From Poriferisodalis sp965262965 (GTDB lineage Bacteria > Actinomycetota > Acidimicrobiia > Acidimicrobiales > Poriferisodalaceae), in NCBI RefSeq assembly GCF_965262965.1, contig NZ_OZ253573.1:1860001-1924000 (forward strand): a stretch of DNA of 64,000 nt, given 5' to 3'. Within the stretch, counting starts at the first letter, position 1, and each line of letters opens with the position of its first letter. Shown here one piece after another: positions 36,415-45,204 of this stretch. Under the pieces are notes generated by a model that saw only the letters and a program-made list of their open reading frames with translations, did no database searches and was not told where the DNA came from. The position numbers and the translations under genes are program-made.

Positions 36415-37530
36415 TTAGGAAGCAAGCGCCGTTCGAGGCTCAACGAAGGGAACTCCCATTGCCGCTGCGACGCTGGGTTCTGTGATCTGGCCCCGATACA
36501 CGTTCAGGCCAGAACTCAAGTGGGAATCGCTGCGCAACGCCTCAAGGCCGTTCTCGGCGAGAGCGAGCACTCTGGGCAGTGTGGCGTCGCTCAACGCGCG
36601 GGTCGAGGTGAGGGGTACAGCGCCCGGCATGTTCGCCACGCAGTAATGGACGATGTCGCCGTGGACGTACGTCGGCTCGGCATGTGTGGTGGGATGCGAA
36701 GTCTCGAAGCAGCCGCCTTGATCTATGGCGACGTCTACCACGACAGAGCGCGGACGCATCGTTTCGATCATCGCGGCCGTCACGAGCTTCGGCGCCCGGG
36801 CGCCCGTAACCAAGACAGCGCCGATGACGAGGTCGGCGTCGAGCACCTCGGATTCCAACGCTGACCGAGTGGAGGTGACCGTGACGACAGCTGCGCCGAA
36901 GCGCTGCTCTAGATGGACGAGCGCCGCCGGGTCTATGTCGAGCACTCGCACGTCTGCGCCCATGCCGATGGCGATTTCCGCGGCGTTCTCGCCGACGACG
37001 CCGCCTCCGATGATCACCACGCGGGCGGGCGGAACTCCGGGCACGCCGCCGATGAGGACCCCGGCTCCGCCATGAGTTGTTTCCAGCGCCCAAGCCCCCG
37101 CCTGCACCGCCAAGCGGCCGGCGACTCTCGACATGGGTGCGAGTAGCGGCAGCGAGCCTCGCGAGTCGGTCACTGTCTCATAGGCGATGCAAGCCGCTCC
37201 TGATGCGATCAAGTCGGCGGTCTGTTCATGATCGGGGGCAAGGTGCAGGTACGCGAAGAGAATCTGGCCCTCGCTGAGCATCTTCCGCTCCGTCGGTTGA
37301 GGCTCCTTGACTTTGACGACGAGTTCAGCCTGTCCCCAGACATCCTGGGGGTGTGCTGCGATCTCGGCGGCTGCGGATTCGTAGTTCGCATCCGAGGCGC
37401 CGATGCCGACGCCGGCACCGGATTCCACGATGACTCGGTGTCCATGCAGCACGAGTTCGCGCACGGCGGGCGGTGGCAGTCCGACGCGTCGTTCGCCTTC
37501 TTTGATTTCGCGAGGTACTCCGATCAGCAT
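36415..37530 (-). CDS. ald: Alanine dehydrogenase
   Basis: 371 residues, the normal length. Start IGVPREIKEGERRVGLPP, substrate/catalytic Lys region VVKVKEPQPTE, catalytic-His region FAYLHLAPDHEQT, AYETVTDSRGSLPLLAPMS, the NAD-binding VVIIGGGVVGENAAEIAIGMG with the Asp of VRVLDIDP about 20 residues later, and the C-terminal VDVAIDQGGCFETSHPTTH are all diagnostic. It interconverts L-alanine with pyruvate and ammonium. Its ATG lies 7 bases inside the end of the M20 gene, so it is translationally coupled as the last gene of a seven-gene operon; beside a pyruvate-type aminotransferase it would recycle alanine to pyruvate. Confidence 0.93.
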   Translation of the reverse strand: MLIGVPREIKEGERRVGLPPPAVRELVLHGHRVIVESGAGVGIGASDANYESAAAEIAAHPQDVWGQAELVVKVKEPQPTERKMLSEGQILFAYLHLAPDHEQTADLIASGAACIAYETVTDSRGSLPLLAPMSRVAGRLAVQAGAWALETTHGGAGVLIGGVPGVPPARVVIIGGGVVGENAAEIAIGMGADVRVLDIDPAALVHLEQRFGAAVVTVTSTRSALESEVLDADLVIGAVLVTGARAPKLVTAAMIETMRPRSVVVDVAIDQGGCFETSHPTTHAEPTYVHGDIVHYCVANMPGAVPLTSTRALSDATLPRVLALAENGLEALRSDSHLSSGLNVYRGQITEPSVAAAMGVPFVEPRTALAS

Positions 37531-38795
37531 TCGGTTGTCCTTCCGGCAGTCGCCGAGCCGACTGCGACGCCGGCGAGCTCCAAGGCGGCGTGCAGCAGCA
37601 CTTCGGCTCCTCGACCGGCGTCGCCAGGCTCAATCGACTCTTCTTCGTTGTGTGAGAGACCGTCCTGGCAGGGGATGAAGATCATCCCGGTGGGTGCGCG
37701 CATGGCGACGTGGCAGGCATCGTGGCCGGCACCGGACCCGATGTGTTCATAGGCGAATCCGCAGCGTCGCGCCGCCGTCTCGACGGCGCCGACGCACTTG
37801 GGATCGAAAACGACCGGAGCGCAGTCGTTGATGACGACGATCCGATGCCCGCAGCCGTGCTGGTCCGCGGCTTCGGCGACCAGGCTGCGCAGCGCAGCGT
37901 CCAGTCCGTCCATCCCTGCGGCGTCCGGATGGCGCATGTCGACGGTGAACGAGACTCGGGCGGGCACCGTGTTCGGTGAGGCCGGCTCTGAGGCGAACTG
38001 CGCCGGAGTGACACGGACACGCGGTGCGTCGGCCGCTGCCATCTCATAGACCCCGTGCAAAGTGTCCGCCAGCGCGCGGGCGGGGTCGCGTCGGCGATCC
38101 ATCGGCGTGGTGCCAGCGTGGGCAGCGAAGCCCTCGAAGGTCACCTCGAACCATCTGATTCCCTGAACGCCGGTGACGACCCCGATCGAGGAGCCGCTCG
38201 CTTCGAGAATCGGTCCCTGCTCGATGTGCAGTTCCAGGTAGGCGCTCAACGGCTTGCCGAAAGCGGCAGTGCCGGCCCATCCCAGACGGTCGAGTTCGGC
38301 GCCGACGGTGACGCCGGTGCGGTCTGTGAGCGCCCGGATCGAGTCGAGGTCCGATACCTCGGCCCACACTGCAGAGCCCATCATCGACACCGGGAATCGG
38401 GATCCTTCCTCGTTAGTCCAAACCGCCACTTCCAAGGGCGCACGGGTGGTGATCGAGGCGTCGTTGAGCGCCTCGATCACCTCAAGGCCGCCGAGCACCC
38501 CGTACACGCCGTCGAAGCGTCCCCCGGTCGGTTGGGTGTCGAGGTGACTGCCCATGACGATTGGCGGGGCGTCGGGGTCGGTCCCGGATCGGCGGGCGAA
38601 CAGGTTGCCGACGCCGTCGAGCTCGATCGAGCAGCCCGCCTGCCGGGCCCATTCGATGAACAGGTCCCGGCCCGCCTTGTCGTCATCGGAGAGTGCCTGG
38701 CGGTTGGAGCCTCCGCCGGCGGTCGCGCCGATCTTCGCCATGGCCATCAATCGTGACCACAGGCGGCCGGCATCTGTGCAGACTTCGGCGTTCAT
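37524..38795 (-). CDS. M20-family N-carbamoyl-amino-acid hydrolase / hydantoinase-carbamoylase
   Basis: 423 residues from ATG 38795, which has GGGGGAG 5 bases upstream; the frame is open further. Zn-peptidase residues are in place: IVMGSHLDTQPTGGRFDGVYG (His, Asp), WTNEEGSRFPVSMMGS (Glu pair), LELHIEQGPILEASG (His/Glu) and GSGAGHDACHVA, plus HNEEESIEP near the C-terminus supplying the last His. The GGGSNRQALSDDDKAGRD start and G..GI.W fold match beta-ureidopropionase, N-carbamoyl-L-amino acid hydrolase and allantoate amidohydrolase. It releases NH3 and CO2 from an N-carbamoyl compound. The context suggests N-carbamoylated amines or beta-amino acids. Confidence 0.85.
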   Translation of the reverse strand: MNAEVCTDAGRLWSRLMAMAKIGATAGGGSNRQALSDDDKAGRDLFIEWARQAGCSIELDGVGNLFARRSGTDPDAPPIVMGSHLDTQPTGGRFDGVYGVLGGLEVIEALNDASITTRAPLEVAVWTNEEGSRFPVSMMGSAVWAEVSDLDSIRALTDRTGVTVGAELDRLGWAGTAAFGKPLSAYLELHIEQGPILEASGSSIGVVTGVQGIRWFEVTFEGFAAHAGTTPMDRRRDPARALADTLHGVYEMAAADAPRVRVTPAQFASEPASPNTVPARVSFTVDMRHPDAAGMDGLDAALRSLVAEAADQHGCGHRIVVINDCAPVVFDPKCVGAVETAARRCGFAYEHIGSGAGHDACHVAMRAPTGMIFIPCQDGLSHNEEESIEPGDAGRGAEVLLHAALELAGVAVGSATAGRTTEC

Positions 38796-38847
38796 TGTCT
38801 CCCCCATGGGCAACGCTGCCCGACGAGCGAAGAGTTCGTCCGCCCGG

Positions 38848-40230
38848 TCACAGGTCGAACTCGGCCATGGCATCACCGAGCGTGATCCTCAGTGCTGACG
38901 TGATCTCGCTGAACTGCTCCGGTCCGGCGATCAGCGGCGGCGAGAGTTGAATGACGGGCACTTCCCCCCGAGCAGCAGCCCGACAGGTCAGCCCCAGCTC
39001 GTACAGCCGCTTCGTCAGGTACTTGCACACCGTGACGGCATGCGCCTGCGCCTTCGAGGACTCCGACGGTCCGCCGGCGTCGAGTTCCAACGCGAGAAAA
39101 TACCCGTCGCCGCGCAGGTCAGTCACGATCGGCATGTCGCACAGTTCCCCCAGACCGGCTCGAAACGCGTCTGCGTGCATCCGCACACGCCCGGGAAGGT
39201 CCTCTCGCTCCAGGATGTCGATGTTGGCCAACGCGACAGCCGCAGCTACGGGATGGCCTCCGAACGTGAAGCCGTGGGTGAAATCCTTGCCGCCGGACGA
39301 GAACGGTTCGGCTATCCGGTCGCTGATCATCACGCCGCCGAGCGGCGCGTAGCCCGAGGTCAGACCCTTGGCCATCGTGATCATGTCGGGCTGGTAGCCG
39401 AACCGCTGAGCGCCGAACATGTGCCCCAACCGCCCGAATCCGCAGATCACGTCATCGGACACCAACAGCACGCCGTGCTCGTCGCATATCTCACGAACCC
39501 GCTGGAAATAGCCGTCCGGCGGTACGTAACAGCCGCCCGAGTTCTGCACCGGCTCCAAGAACACAGCCGCCACGGTGTCGGGTCCTTCGCGGAGCACGGC
39601 CTGCTCGATTTCGTCGGCAGCGCACAGGCAATCGCCTTCGTGGCCGCAGGATCCTCCGACGCGGTACTCGTCTGTGTGGGCCACCTTGATCGCCCCGGGG
39701 ACGAGCGGCTCGAACGCCGTTCTGATCGACGCCAGGCCGGTGATCGACAGCGCGCCGAGCGACGTGCCGTGATACGCGAGGTTGCGGCTGATCACCTTGT
39801 AGCGGGTCGGCTGTCCGATTGCGGCGAAGTACTGGCGGGCCAGCTTCCACGCCGATTCGATGGCTTCGCTGCCGCCGCTCGTGAAGAACACCCGGTTGAG
39901 GTCACCCGGAGCGAGGTCCGCGAGCCGGGCGGCGAGCTTGACACCCGCCGGGTGGCCGTAGCCCCACATCGGGAAGTAAGCGAGCCTGCTCATCTGGTCT
40001 CGAGCCGCCTCGGCAAGCTCGGTGCGCCCGTGACCGACCTGGGTCACGAACAAACCGGCGAGGCCGTCAAGCAGCCGGTGACCAGCGTCGTCCCACATGT
40101 AGCAGCCGTCGGCACTCTCGATGATCGGAACTGCTGTTGGCGAGCTGAAGTGGCTCCACAGATGGCGGGCTGCGGCCTGGCTCAGATCGCCGACATGATC
40201 GGCGCCGTCGACTGGCTGCGAAGTGCTCAT
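38848..40230 (-). CDS. Class III omega-aminotransferase (beta-alanine/putrescine:pyruvate type)
   Basis: 460 residues. PLP-enzyme hallmarks are LLDGLAGLFVTQVGHGRTEL, FFTSGGSEAIESAWKLARQY, NLAYHGTSLGALSITG, the Asp of LLVSDDVICGFGRLGHMF and the PLP-Lys in ITMAKGLTSGYAPLGGV (about residue 290), then FTHGFTFGGHPVAAAVAL. It closely resembles omega-amino acid:pyruvate and putrescine-type aminotransferases. Pyruvate would be the amino acceptor, forming alanine that the alanine dehydrogenase in the same operon can deaminate. It is preceded by the transporter genes and followed by the carbamoylase gene, 52 bases away. Confidence 0.9.
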   Translation of the reverse strand: MSTSQPVDGADHVGDLSQAAARHLWSHFSSPTAVPIIESADGCYMWDDAGHRLLDGLAGLFVTQVGHGRTELAEAARDQMSRLAYFPMWGYGHPAGVKLAARLADLAPGDLNRVFFTSGGSEAIESAWKLARQYFAAIGQPTRYKVISRNLAYHGTSLGALSITGLASIRTAFEPLVPGAIKVAHTDEYRVGGSCGHEGDCLCAADEIEQAVLREGPDTVAAVFLEPVQNSGGCYVPPDGYFQRVREICDEHGVLLVSDDVICGFGRLGHMFGAQRFGYQPDMITMAKGLTSGYAPLGGVMISDRIAEPFSSGGKDFTHGFTFGGHPVAAAVALANIDILEREDLPGRVRMHADAFRAGLGELCDMPIVTDLRGDGYFLALELDAGGPSESSKAQAHAVTVCKYLTKRLYELGLTCRAAARGEVPVIQLSPPLIAGPEQFSEITSALRITLGDAMAEFDL

Positions 40231-40268
40231 TGCGCGCAGCGGGGGTTCGGTTGCGACATCTGTGACTC

Positions 40269-41492
40269 CTATGACCGGAACGAGGTCCAGAGCCGGTCAT
40301 AGAGATCGATCGCTTCCACAGAGCACGACTCCACCGGCGCAGCATGCGCGAGCTGCTCGGCGGAGGGCACGACCATCGGGCTGGAAGCCAGCTCGGGATC
40401 CACATATGCGTCGCTGCCGGTGATCGCGTTGCCGTAGGCGTTCCAGTTGGTGGCTTCGGCGATATTGCGCGGATCCATCATCCAGTTGATGAACACCAGG
40501 GCCTGCTCGAAGTTTGGTGCTCCTGTAGGAACGGCGAAGTTGTCCTGCCACAGCGTCAACCCGTCGCTCAGGTACACGTACACGAGGTCGGGATTCTCCT
40601 GCGCCGACCGGTACGCGGCGCCATTCCACTCCATGTGCATCGAGTTCTCCCCGGCCGCCATCCGCTCGATGATTCCGTCGGAGTTGATGACCGAGACCGC
40701 AGGCTTGAACTCTTCGAGCAGTTCATCAGCCCGCGCGTAGTCAGCTGGATTCGTCGAGCAAGGCTCTGCTTCCACGGCGCGAAGCACGGCGTGGATCACC
40801 TCGATTTGATCGTTCATCATGCCGATCGAGCCGTTGGATCCTTCGGGGACCGCGAAGAATTCGGCCCATGTGTCGGGAGGATCAGGAACCTGTGAAGTGT
40901 CCACGGCCAGTCCGGTGGTGCCGTAGAGGTACGGCGCTGTGTACACCCGCCCGTCGTCGAAGTAGGGATTCAGGAACGCCGGGTCGATGTTTGAAGCGTT
41001 TTCCAGAGCAAACGCGTCGATCCGCTGGATCAGGTCCTGCTCGATGAGCTGCGGGATGATGTAGTCCGACGGGACGATCACGTCATAGCCGGTGCCGCCG
41101 ACGGCCAAGGTGGCGAGCATCGTCTCGTTCGAGTCGTAGTTGCTCAAGTTGACCGCGATGCCGGTCTCGTCGGTGAAGCGAGACAGCAGGTCCTCAGAGA
41201 TGTAGTCGGTCCAGTTGTACAGATTCAGCTCGCCGCCGATTTGATCCGGCGCCTCGGCTGATTGGTCGTCCTCGCCGCCGCTCGCCGGTTCGTCGGCGTC
41301 GGGCCCGGCACTGGCGCCTTCGTCGTCCGCTGCCGATGCTGTCGTAGCCGGCGGCTCCGGTGCAGCCGTGTCGGTGTCGTCGTCTGAGCCGCATGCCGCT
41401 GCCAGCAGGGCCAGCGCCAACAGCACTGGCAAGAGCAGGCGACTAGTGCGGCGTCTTGTAGTCCCGCCGCTTGCGGCAGTTGTTCCATGCAT
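40269..41492 (-). CDS. ABC transporter substrate-binding lipoprotein, spermidine/putrescine type (PotD/PotF-like)
   Basis: 407 residues from ATG 41492 with GGAGG upstream. A lipoprotein signal peptide (RRRTSRLLLPVLLALALLAA, lipobox LAAAC with Cys at about 34) is followed by an acidic, disordered linker and the PotD fold: LNLYNWTDYISEDLLSRFTD, DVIVPSDYIIPQLIEQDLI, PYLYGTTGLAVDTS, and NSMHMEWNGAAYRSAQENPD, then FINWMMDPRNIAEATNWNAY. It is exported and lipid-anchored. The YNWTDYI start is the polyamine-binding signature, but homologues also bind other cationic amines. Confidence 0.9.
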   Translation of the reverse strand: MHGTTAASGGTTRRRTSRLLLPVLLALALLAAACGSDDDTDTAAPEPPATTASAADDEGASAGPDADEPASGGEDDQSAEAPDQIGGELNLYNWTDYISEDLLSRFTDETGIAVNLSNYDSNETMLATLAVGGTGYDVIVPSDYIIPQLIEQDLIQRIDAFALENASNIDPAFLNPYFDDGRVYTAPYLYGTTGLAVDTSQVPDPPDTWAEFFAVPEGSNGSIGMMNDQIEVIHAVLRAVEAEPCSTNPADYARADELLEEFKPAVSVINSDGIIERMAAGENSMHMEWNGAAYRSAQENPDLVYVYLSDGLTLWQDNFAVPTGAPNFEQALVFINWMMDPRNIAEATNWNAYGNAITGSDAYVDPELASSPMVVPSAEQLAHAAPVESCSVEAIDLYDRLWTSFRS

Positions 41493-41512
41493 GGATCCTC
41501 CATTGGTGGGTC

Positions 41513-42307
41513 TCACTTGTGTTTCCTCCATTTGGCTGTGATGTATGAGGCGGTGAGCACTGCGATCGTCACAAGGAGGAGCAGAGTGCTCACCGCATTG
41601 ATGAGGGGACTTGCACCTCTGCGGATGAGTCCGAAGAGAAAGATCGGCAGCGTTGTCGAGGTAGGACCAGCTACGAACGCCGAGATCAGGTAGTCGTCGA
41701 GGCTGATGATGAAGGCGAGCAGGGCGCCCGACACGATCCCGGGAACCAACAGCGGAAGCGTCACCCGCCTGAACAGTCGAATCCCGGAGGCCCCGAGATC
41801 GCTGGCCGCTTCGAACACTGCGGGGTCCAGCTCTGCAAGGCACGCCCGGATCGGCAGCAATGCGAACGGAATGCAGAACGCTGTGTGAGCCAATACCAGC
41901 GTCGCCATGCCGCGCCCGAAGTCCAACAGCACGAAGAACGACAGGGTGCCGACCGCCGTCACGATCTCGGGGATCAACAGCGGAGTGGACAAGAAGCCCA
42001 CAGCAAGCGACGAGCCCCGCCGGATCATTGCCACAATGCCCAGCGCAGCGAGCATCGCCAGCACGGTCCCCGCAGCCGACGCAACGACGGCGACCCGCAA
42101 CGAGTTCCACACCGCGTCTCGGACATCTGAGCGCTCCAGCACCTCCCGGTACCAGACCAGGCTGAAACCCTCCCAACGGGACACGATGGGTCCGCTGTTG
42201 AACGAGTAGACGATCACGACGGCGAGCGGCGCGTAGAGGAACACGAATGCCACCCGGGCCGCGGAACCGACCCCCGGGTAGCTGCGGGTGTCCAGCCGGC
42301 CGGTCAT
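41513..42307 (-). CDS. ABC transporter permease (PotC-like)
   Basis: 264 residues with six predicted membrane helices. The ABC permease EAA loop is EAASDLGASGIRLFRRVTLP followed by LLVPGIVSGALLAF (about residues 165-198). The N-terminal YAPLAVVIVYSFNSG and the FIISLDDYLISAFVAGP block are typical of PotC. The stop of the PotB-like gene overlaps this start by 4 bases (42304-42307), so the two permeases are coupled. Forms the channel with the PotB-like partner. Confidence 0.9.
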   Translation of the reverse strand: MTGRLDTRSYPGVGSAARVAFVFLYAPLAVVIVYSFNSGPIVSRWEGFSLVWYREVLERSDVRDAVWNSLRVAVVASAAGTVLAMLAALGIVAMIRRGSSLAVGFLSTPLLIPEIVTAVGTLSFFVLLDFGRGMATLVLAHTAFCIPFALLPIRACLAELDPAVFEAASDLGASGIRLFRRVTLPLLVPGIVSGALLAFIISLDDYLISAFVAGPTSTTLPIFLFGLIRRGASPLINAVSTLLLLVTIAVLTASYITAKWRKHK

Positions 42308-43176
42308 GACAGCACCACCTGAGCGCCATGTGCAGCGCGACGGGCGGTGACCAAGACGGTCCCGACGACGACGAGCAGCAAGATGGCAAGAGCCGACCCG
42401 AACGGCCAGTTTCGTGACGCTCCGAATTGCTGCTGAATGAGGTTGGCGATCATCAAGGAGCGGCCGCCGCCCAGAAGCTCAGGCTGCAAGAAGGCGCCAA
42501 TCGCAGGAATGAACACCAACAAGCAGCCCGCGACGACGCCGGGTCGCACCGAAGGCCACACGATGCGGCGCAGAACGACGCCTGGGGTGGCGCCCAAATC
42601 GAGCCCGGCTTCGGCGATCCGATGGTCAAAACGCTCAGCGGCCGCATATATGGGCAGGATCATGAAGGGAAGGAACGTGTAGGCCATCCCAATGAGGGTC
42701 GCCCCGCGTGTGTTGAGCATCTGAGGGGCGTCGACCCCGACCGCGTCGAGGGCCGACGCGAGCGGGCCGGTCTCGCGCAGGATCACGATCCAGGCGTAGG
42801 TGCGGACCAGCATGCTGGTCCAGAACGGGATCGTGACAGCGAGAATCAGCAGCGGCTGCAGGTGGCGGGGCCGATTCGAGATCCACACCGCAGTCGGGAA
42901 TCCGATGACCAGCGCGACGAGCATCGTCACCGCCGCGAGCAGGATCGAGGACCACATGACCTGCAGGTATGTCGGGTCGAACCCGACGTCGCCGGTGAAG
43001 TTCTCCGATACCGCGAGCCGTTCGTAGGCGTCGGTCGTCAGCCCGTCGCCGACGCCGACGCCGCCCGGGCCCCGGGTCCGCAGCGAGTACCAGATGATTA
43101 CCGCCATCGGCCCGCCGACCATGACCGAGATGAATCCCAGCGCTGGGAATGCGAGCCATCTGGTGCCGACCCTCAC
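42304..43176 (-). CDS. ABC transporter permease (PotB-like)
   Basis: 290 residues from GTG 43176, which overlaps the stop of the ATPase gene by 4 bases; the open frame extends upstream into that gene but is a shadow there. Six membrane helices and the EAA-type loop EAGLDLGATPGVVLRRIVWP (about residue 195) are visible. FPTAVWISNRPRHLQPLLIL, WTSMLVRTYAWIVILRETG and AYTFLPFMILPIYAA match PotB. Heterodimer partner of the PotC-like protein. Confidence 0.9.
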   Translation of the reverse strand: MRVGTRWLAFPALGFISVMVGGPMAVIIWYSLRTRGPGGVGVGDGLTTDAYERLAVSENFTGDVGFDPTYLQVMWSSILLAAVTMLVALVIGFPTAVWISNRPRHLQPLLILAVTIPFWTSMLVRTYAWIVILRETGPLASALDAVGVDAPQMLNTRGATLIGMAYTFLPFMILPIYAAAERFDHRIAEAGLDLGATPGVVLRRIVWPSVRPGVVAGCLLVFIPAIGAFLQPELLGGGRSLMIANLIQQQFGASRNWPFGSALAILLLVVVGTVLVTARRAAHGAQVVLS

Positions 43177-44246
43177 GACGTGAGAATCCTCGTGTGCCGG
43201 GGCTCGATGCGTAACGACACCGAATCCCCGATCTCGACGGAGTGGTCTTGGGCGTCTTCGCGAGCGTTGATCCGCAGGCCGTCCCCCAAGTCGATCGTCA
43301 GGTGCACGTCGGCTCCGAGGTAGGCGGCTTCGACGACTACACCCCGCAGGTCCCCATCGGGATGCAGGCATACCCGCTCGGGACGCACGGCGAGCGAGAC
43401 AGATTCGGCACTCGAGAGGGCCGCCCCGTCGACGTTCCCGATGTCTGCGATGCGGAGCGTCCATTGGCCCGCAACGACCAGTGTTCCGTTCGCGCTATAG
43501 GTAGCGGGCAGCAGATTCGTCTCACCGATGAAGTCGGCCACGAATCGTGTGGCCGGGGCTTCGTAGATCTCCCGCGGCGTGCCGATCTGGATGATGCGGC
43601 CGGCGTTGAGCACCGCTATACGGTCACCGAGAGCCAGCGCCTCCTCCTGGTCGTGAGTGACGAACACGAACGCGATCCCGGTGGAGCGCTGGATCCGCTT
43701 GAGTTCTGTCTGCATCTGACGGCGAAGCTTGAGATCGAGCGCCCCGAGCGGCTCGTCGAGCAGCAGCACGCTGGGTCGTTTGGCCAACGCGCGTGCCAGT
43801 GCCACTCGTTGCTGCTGGCCTCCAGAGAGCTGAGCGGGAGTCCGCTTGGCGTAGCCCGAGAGTTCCACCAAGTCGAGCACCTCGACGATCCGCTGACGGA
43901 TCTCGGCCTTGGGCCGCTTCTCCATCTCCAGCCCGAACGCGATGTTTCTCTCGACAGTGAGAAAGGGGAACAACGCGTAGCTCTGGAACACGGTGTTGAC
44001 GGGCCGCCGGAAAGGCGGCGCGTCGTCGAGACGTTCTCCGTCAAGGTGAATCTCGCCCGAGTCCACATTCTCAAGCCCGGCGATCGTGCGCAGCAGCGTC
44101 GTCTTGCCGCAGCCCGACGGTCCCAATAGCACGACGAACTCGTTGCTCGCGACATCCATCGACACATCGTCGAGGGCGCGCACGACATCGCCCTCGGGGG
44201 CTGTGAACGTCTTGGAGACGTTGCGCAGCTGCAGTCCCTCAGCCAT
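43173..44246 (-). CDS. ABC transporter ATP-binding protein (PotA-like)
   Basis: 357 residues from ATG 44246 (GTG 44249 directly precedes it). Walker A LLGPSGCGKTTLLRTIAG (about residues 40-57), Q-loop NTVFQSYALFPFLTVERN, signature LSGGQQQRVALARAL, Walker B LLLDEPLGALDLKLR and switch His FVTHDQEEAL are all intact. The C-terminal TOBE-type regulatory domain (SVSLAVRPERVCLHPDG) is as expected for the PotA/UgpC group. First gene of the seven-gene operon; the start codon lies 13 bases from a perfect palindrome. Confidence 0.93.
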   Translation of the reverse strand: MAEGLQLRNVSKTFTAPEGDVVRALDDVSMDVASNEFVVLLGPSGCGKTTLLRTIAGLENVDSGEIHLDGERLDDAPPFRRPVNTVFQSYALFPFLTVERNIAFGLEMEKRPKAEIRQRIVEVLDLVELSGYAKRTPAQLSGGQQQRVALARALAKRPSVLLLDEPLGALDLKLRRQMQTELKRIQRSTGIAFVFVTHDQEEALALGDRIAVLNAGRIIQIGTPREIYEAPATRFVADFIGETNLLPATYSANGTLVVAGQWTLRIADIGNVDGAALSSAESVSLAVRPERVCLHPDGDLRGVVVEAAYLGADVHLTIDLGDGLRINAREDAQDHSVEIGDSVSLRIEPRHTRILTS

Positions 44247-44259
44247 CACCCGGCCGATA

Positions 44260-44276
44260 AACGATCATTGATCGTT
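44260..44276. promoter_or_regulatory. Perfect 17-bp palindrome, probable TetR operator
   Basis: AACGATCATTGATCGTT is a perfect palindrome with 8-base arms around a central T. It sits in the divergent gap between the PotA-like start (44246) and the TetR start (44349), where one dimeric repressor could control both promoters. TetR operators are commonly 15-21 bp palindromes in this position. Confidence 0.7.
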
Positions 44277-44348
44277 ATATTAGGGGCGCCCGACACCGAG
44301 CGCAAGGGGGCGATCCAGAAAACAGCGTTGCGGCCTAGCCTCGCCAGC

Positions 44349-44951
44349 GTGGGTCGCCCCTCAGAACCCTTGCTCTCACGAGAGATGATCGTCGACGCCG
44401 CAATGGCGATCGTCGACGAGAGCGGAATGCAGGCAATGACAACCCGGACGATTGCCGGTCGCCTCGGCGTCGGACAAGCCTCGCTCTACAACCACATTGC
44501 CAACCGCGACGAGCTCCTGGACCTGCTGAACGCAAAGGTCCTCGCCGGCGTCGACCTGCACCCGCTCGACCACCCAGACTGGAAAGAAGCCGTCTACGGC
44601 GGCACGCTCGCCTTCTTGAAGGCCCTCCAAGCGCACCCCAACATGATGGGAGTGCTGGCCACCAGGCCAGCCCGGACCGATCCCTCTCTCACCTACTACG
44701 AACGAATGCACGAGCGCCTGCGAGGCGCCGGCCTCACGGCACAGGACTCTGCGAGATTCCTGTTCGCCATCGACGACTACTGCATCGGCGCAGCACTCAA
44801 CACCGAGGTCGACGTGGAGATCAACAACCGCCAGGACAAGTTCCCGTTGGTCGCCGAAACCATGGAGGCCGGACGGCCCGCCGACCACCACCAGGCAACA
44901 CTGCGGCTGCTGCTCAACGGCCTCATGGCCACCGTCGACCTTCCCCGATAG
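44349..44951 (+). CDS. TetR/AcrR-family transcriptional regulator
   Basis: About 200 residues from GTG 44349; a TTG at 44268 in the same frame lies inside the operator palindrome and is less likely. The N-terminal helix-turn-helix has SREMIVDAAMAIVDESGMQA, MTTRTIAGRLGVGQASLYNH and IANRDELLDLL. The TetR_C-type C-terminal domain has VLAGVDLHPL, LKALQAHPNMMGVLATRPAR and TLRLLLNGLMATVDL, a layout seen in TetR proteins for amines or drug-like ligands. It is divergent from the transporter/catabolic operon and probably represses it until a substrate binds. Confidence 0.88.
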   Translation: MGRPSEPLLSREMIVDAAMAIVDESGMQAMTTRTIAGRLGVGQASLYNHIANRDELLDLLNAKVLAGVDLHPLDHPDWKEAVYGGTLAFLKALQAHPNMMGVLATRPARTDPSLTYYERMHERLRGAGLTAQDSARFLFAIDDYCIGAALNTEVDVEINNRQDKFPLVAETMEAGRPADHHQATLRLLLNGLMATVDLPR

Positions 44952-45204
44952 CCCAACAGCGAAATCCCGGCGGCCCTGGGAAAAGAGCTGCGGCAGAATC
45001 GGGCCTGTCGGGAGCACCCTCTGTCGCCATCCCGAGGTCGACAAGCGAGGCCCCAGTTGCAGAGGCTCTCGTTCTGTCAGGCCGACGCTTCTCGGCAGCC
45101 TCGGAACTCAGGCGGCCCACCCCCGCCAGATCGCTGATGCCGCACCCGAGCCCGCTCGAATGGCTGCCCGAGACGATGATGTCCTCAGTTGACGTGCCCG
45201 ATAC

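Noticed and set aside
38947..40302. 451-codon plus-strand frame opposite the aminotransferase
   Set aside because: Shadow frame: the aminotransferase on the other strand has all the PLP motifs.
44268..44348. Upstream TTG start for the TetR gene
   Set aside because: It lies inside the operator palindrome and adds a non-homologous N-terminus; GTG 44349 puts the helix-turn-helix at the usual distance.
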